Below are positions 63,974 to 64,000 of a stretch of DNA of 64,000 bases, one piece after another. Origin of the DNA: Ustulina deusta (Eukaryota; Ascomycota; Sordariomycetes; Xylariales; Xylariaceae); the NCBI GenBank assembly GCA_023159155.1, contig JAJNNX010000003.1, forward strand, positions 1,612,001 to 1,676,000, given 5' to 3'. Made by a program: the position numbers and the translations under genes. The first letter of the stretch is position 1; each line of letters begins with the position of its first letter. Below the pieces are notes generated by a model. The model was not told where the DNA came from, made no database searches, and saw nothing but the letters and a program-made list of their open reading frames with translations.

Positions 63974-64000
63974 AAACACTGGCCTGTCTTCGCCTGAATA

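Overview
This is nuclear DNA of a filamentous ascomycete, probably a Sordariomycete. Genes are rich in short introns (about 50-110 nt) with GT donors, CTRAY-like branch sites and YAG acceptors. Families confined to filamentous fungi are present (DUF3824, a giant 'involucrin-repeat'-type protein, a Zn2Cys6 regulator), and the spacers carry many copies of a CTACCTAGGTAG-like motif. A closer placement, for example Xylariales, would be a guess. No transposon, CRISPR array, rRNA gene or convincing tRNA gene was recognised.

Layout. 1.5-10 kb (+ strand): a peroxisomal SCP2-like sterol carrier, a Nup2-type FG nucleoporin with a Ran-binding domain, and spermidine synthase. 11-30 kb (- strand): a six-exon DUF3824 protein (992 aa), and upstream of it a giant disordered repeat protein of about 4000 aa encoded by four exons. 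34-36.5 kb: SNF7 (ESCRT-III) and TEN1 (telomere CST complex), divergent around a 1 kb shared spacer. 37.5-38 kb: a small three-exon fungal gene in which reading frame and splice sites agree although no single ORF covers it. 40.7-41.8 kb: ATG5. 45.8-49.5 kb: a six-exon Zn2Cys6 transcription factor. 49.5-63.3 kb: a gene-poor stretch with one weak ankyrin-type relic. 63.3-64 kb: a conserved-looking hypothetical gene at the right edge.

Most identified genes are housekeeping and form no single pathway. SNF7 and ATG5 both serve membrane turnover, but their proximity need not be functional. The most suggestive arrangement is the tandem of two very large, disordered, repeat-rich, filamentous-fungus-specific proteins (DUF3824 and the giant), which I compare cautiously with the Woronin-body tether leashin. 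All exon-intron models were built by hand from frame continuity and splice consensus. Protein identities come from family recognition, not from searches.
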